From: an uncultured Gammaproteobacteria bacterium
GTDB lineage: Bacteria; Pseudomonadota; Gammaproteobacteria; Pseudomonadales; UBA5518
Length of the DNA: 6,460 nt
Direction of reading: 5' to 3'
Assembly (NCBI GenBank): GCA_903921135.1
Contig: CAIXOY010000022.1
Coordinates: forward strand, 1 to 6,460
Within the stretch, counting starts at the first letter, position 1; every line of letters starts with the position of its first letter. Both the position numbers and the translations under genes were made by a program. Positions 4,631 to 6,460 of this stretch are shown here, one piece after another. The notes beneath the pieces were generated by a model that saw nothing but the letters and a program-made list of their open reading frames with translations, did no database searches and had not been told where the DNA came from.

Positions 4631-6460
4631 TCAGGCGTAGTCGTCGACCAATCCGAGGCTGCGGCGGGCTGGCGCGGGCTGTTCACCGGCCTGACCGATT
4701 CCAGCTAGCCGTCCGCGTGAGGCCTGAGCGTTGGCTGCGGACGCGTCACGCTCGCCCGGAGCACCGCGTTGCTGCTGCTGCGCCACGTTGACGTCGAGCA
4801 GGTTGAGGCCGCTCCCCTCGAGAAGTTCCCGCAACCGCGGCAGGTTGGATTCCAGGGCGTCCCGTACGGCGGCACTGTGCGTTGTGAACTGGATGCTGGC
4901 ACCGTCACGGTGGGTGTGTACCTGCACCTGCAGCGGACCGAGCTCCGGTGGATCGATCTGTATTTCGGCTGAGCGAAGGTTGTGCCCGGAGAGCCATAGG
5001 ATGCGCTGGCCGAGTTCCTCCCCCAGCCTGCCCGTGGCGGCGCCAAGCAGGACAGGCAGGGAGCCGGGCGCCTGTGGCAAGGCTGCCGGGGTTACCTGCG
5101 CCTCCTGAGAGCGCCCTACGGCGGAAGCCAGCGAAGTCGCAAAGGCGCTTTCCCCGACAACAGGACGCGGGTCCCCGGCCGCAGCCTGCAGAACTCCCGC
5201 AGTGTCGACTGTCAGCGATTCTTTTACCGCCCCCACCGTAGCGGCTGCGAGTCCCTCGACCGCCACGGGCACGGGCGCGCCAGAGATCGAGGCGGCTGGC
5301 GCAGCGGTAACGGCACCCGTGGCAGAAATGGCTGTCGCTGCCGGATCGACAGTACGCCGAGGCGTACTGCGCAGGCTTGCCGGAAGATCCGGCGCAGCGG
5401 GAAGGGCGGAGGGCGGCGTGAAGAACGGGTTTGAAGCAGCATCCCCACCCTCGCTGAAGGTTCCGGCTGGCAAAGACACCTGGGCTGACGTTCGCCCGAG
5501 CCCGGCCACAGGGACCTGTGGGGATTCCGGCGGGCGCACCGCAACGCCCTGTGAACCGGCTGGCGTCCCTTCTGCACCCCGGAGCGGCTGTGAGCTCAAC
5601 GGGCCCGGCGCGTAGGACAAGGGCAGTTCAGCGTCTGCACTCTCCCCTGCGTCCAGAGACAGGACCGCTGCTCCGGGGATGGGCACCATCGGCCCTGAAG
5701 ACACGGTGGCCCCTGCTGTGGCAGCGGCGTTCGCAAACGCGCCGCCGGGCGAAGGCGCCGGCCCTTCAGCCGGGACAGCAGACCCCAAGGTCCGCGCGAT
5801 CACGCCGTCGGAGCGGTTATCTGGCGCTCCGGGCGGCACCGTGAGAGCGGACTCTGCCCCGGATGCACGGACTGCATAGACCTGAGGGGCCACGCCATCC
5901 GAAGGGGTTGTAGCGACGGCGCTGTATCTGAACAGGTCCTGGCCGCCTACGGACGCGGGGGTGGCTGGAACCTCACCGGCGGGCGCGGAAGGAGGGGTTA
6001 CCGCCGCGGAAATGGCAGTGGCCTGCGGGAGTGAAGGCGCCACTCCGGGGCGCGGCGTCGAAACGATGGTCCTGTCAGCTCGATCCGCTTCGGGCGTAAC
6101 GGCGCTTCCTGGCCCTGCCCCAGCAATCTGCGCCGTTTGCGGCCCTGGCAGCGACGATGACGATGCTGCGGCACCAGGCTCGATCGGACGCGGCATCACA
6201 TCCGGAGCTGCAACACCGGCGGCGGCAACCCCGGGGGCCCGGTCTGCCCGGAACGCCGGTGCCGGTTCTGCGGAAGGAGGCGATGACACAGAGGCCACGG
6301 GGCCCGCAGCCGGGTCCGCCTGCGCGGCTGAAAACAGAGGCCCGCCCTCGTGGCGCAGGGGCCGGGAATGGAACTGCCCCCCCGCAGACTCGGCAAGGAC
6401 GTTGCCGCTCATGCCAGAAGACACGGCCCGTGATGGTACGGGTGGAGCTGATGCCGCCAC
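4631..6460 (-). CDS. fliK: Flagellar hook-length control protein FliK (5' end outside or at window edge)
   Basis: FliK is a secreted ruler that measures the hook and, through its C-terminal domain, acts on FlhB to switch export to late substrates. At least 609 residues are visible, numbered here from the window edge. Residues 1 to about 470 are low-complexity, rich in Ala, Pro, Ser, Gly and Thr and nearly free of Lys and Cys, as expected of the disordered ruler part. Residues 483-564 (4769-5014) form the Flg_hook domain, with LGQRILWLSGHNLRSAEIQI, DPPELGPLQVQV (503-514) and LNLLDVNVAQQQQ. The tail ends LGLVDDYA. The terminal codon at 6458-6460 is GTG, but I do not take it as the start because upstream sequence is missing. 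The N-terminal half is recognised by composition only; the C-terminal domain makes the call firm. Confidence 0.93.
   Translation of the reverse strand: MAASAPPVPSRAVSSGMSGNVLAESAGGQFHSRPLRHEGGPLFSAAQADPAAGPVASVSSPPSAEPAPAFRADRAPGVAAAGVAAPDVMPRPIEPGAAASSSSLPGPQTAQIAGAGPGSAVTPEADRADRTIVSTPRPGVAPSLPQATAISAAVTPPSAPAGEVPATPASVGGQDLFRYSAVATTPSDGVAPQVYAVRASGAESALTVPPGAPDNRSDGVIARTLGSAVPAEGPAPSPGGAFANAAATAGATVSSGPMVPIPGAAVLSLDAGESADAELPLSYAPGPLSSQPLRGAEGTPAGSQGVAVRPPESPQVPVAGLGRTSAQVSLPAGTFSEGGDAASNPFFTPPSALPAAPDLPASLRSTPRRTVDPAATAISATGAVTAAPAASISGAPVPVAVEGLAAATVGAVKESLTVDTAGVLQAAAGDPRPVVGESAFATSLASAVGRSQEAQVTPAALPQAPGSLPVLLGAATGRLGEELGQRILWLSGHNLRSAEIQIDPPELGPLQVQVHTHRDGASIQFTTHSAAVRDALESNLPRLRELLEGSGLNLLDVNVAQQQQRGAPGERDASAANAQASRGRLAGIGQAGEQPAPARRSLGLVDDYA

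Noticed and set aside
4489..4686. 65-residue minus-strand frame bridging the fliK end and the fliL promoter
   Set aside because: It overlaps the end of fliK in another frame and runs through the sigma-54 promoter. The composition is random and there is no convincing start signal.

Overview
This window is a compact flagellar locus from a high-GC proteobacterium, most likely a gammaproteobacterium. Three things suggest this. The gene order fliK-fliL-fliM-fliN-fliO-fliP-fliQ-fliR is the usual proteobacterial one. A soluble SthA-type transhydrogenase lies alongside. Two textbook sigma-54 (-24/-12) promoters drive flagellar genes, as in the RpoN-dependent flagellar hierarchies of Pseudomonas and Vibrio. 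The sequence does not allow a genus to be named.

Layout: positions 1-237 (+) carry only the 3' end of sthA. All other genes are on the minus strand and are read from high to low coordinates. They are fliK (4631 to beyond 6460, 5' end outside the window), a 154-nt spacer with a sigma-54 promoter, fliL (3943-4476), fliM (2956-3918), fliN (2578-2934), a 94-nt spacer with a second sigma-54 promoter and a strong inverted repeat, then fliO (2115-2483), fliP (1330-2118), fliQ (1033-1302) and fliR (241-1023). fliR meets sthA tail to tail with 3 nt between the stop codons. No RNA gene, insertion sequence, CRISPR array or broken gene was seen. No stretch without a gene exceeds 154 nt.

Function: FliK controls hook length and the switch in export specificity. 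FliL is a membrane protein at the stator/basal-body interface. FliM and FliN build the C-ring switch that receives CheY-P. FliO helps assemble the export gate, and FliP, FliQ and FliR form its core. The gene content is ordinary.

The least expected feature is regulatory. A second near-perfect sigma-54 promoter sits between fliN and fliO, so the export-gate genes fliOPQR could be transcribed apart from the C-ring genes fliLMN. A 9-bp inverted repeat straddles that promoter's predicted start and covers part of the fliO ribosome binding site. It would fold only in read-through mRNA. A further perfect palindrome sits between fliP and fliQ next to the fliQ ribosome binding site. flhB, often the next gene after fliR, is absent from this position.
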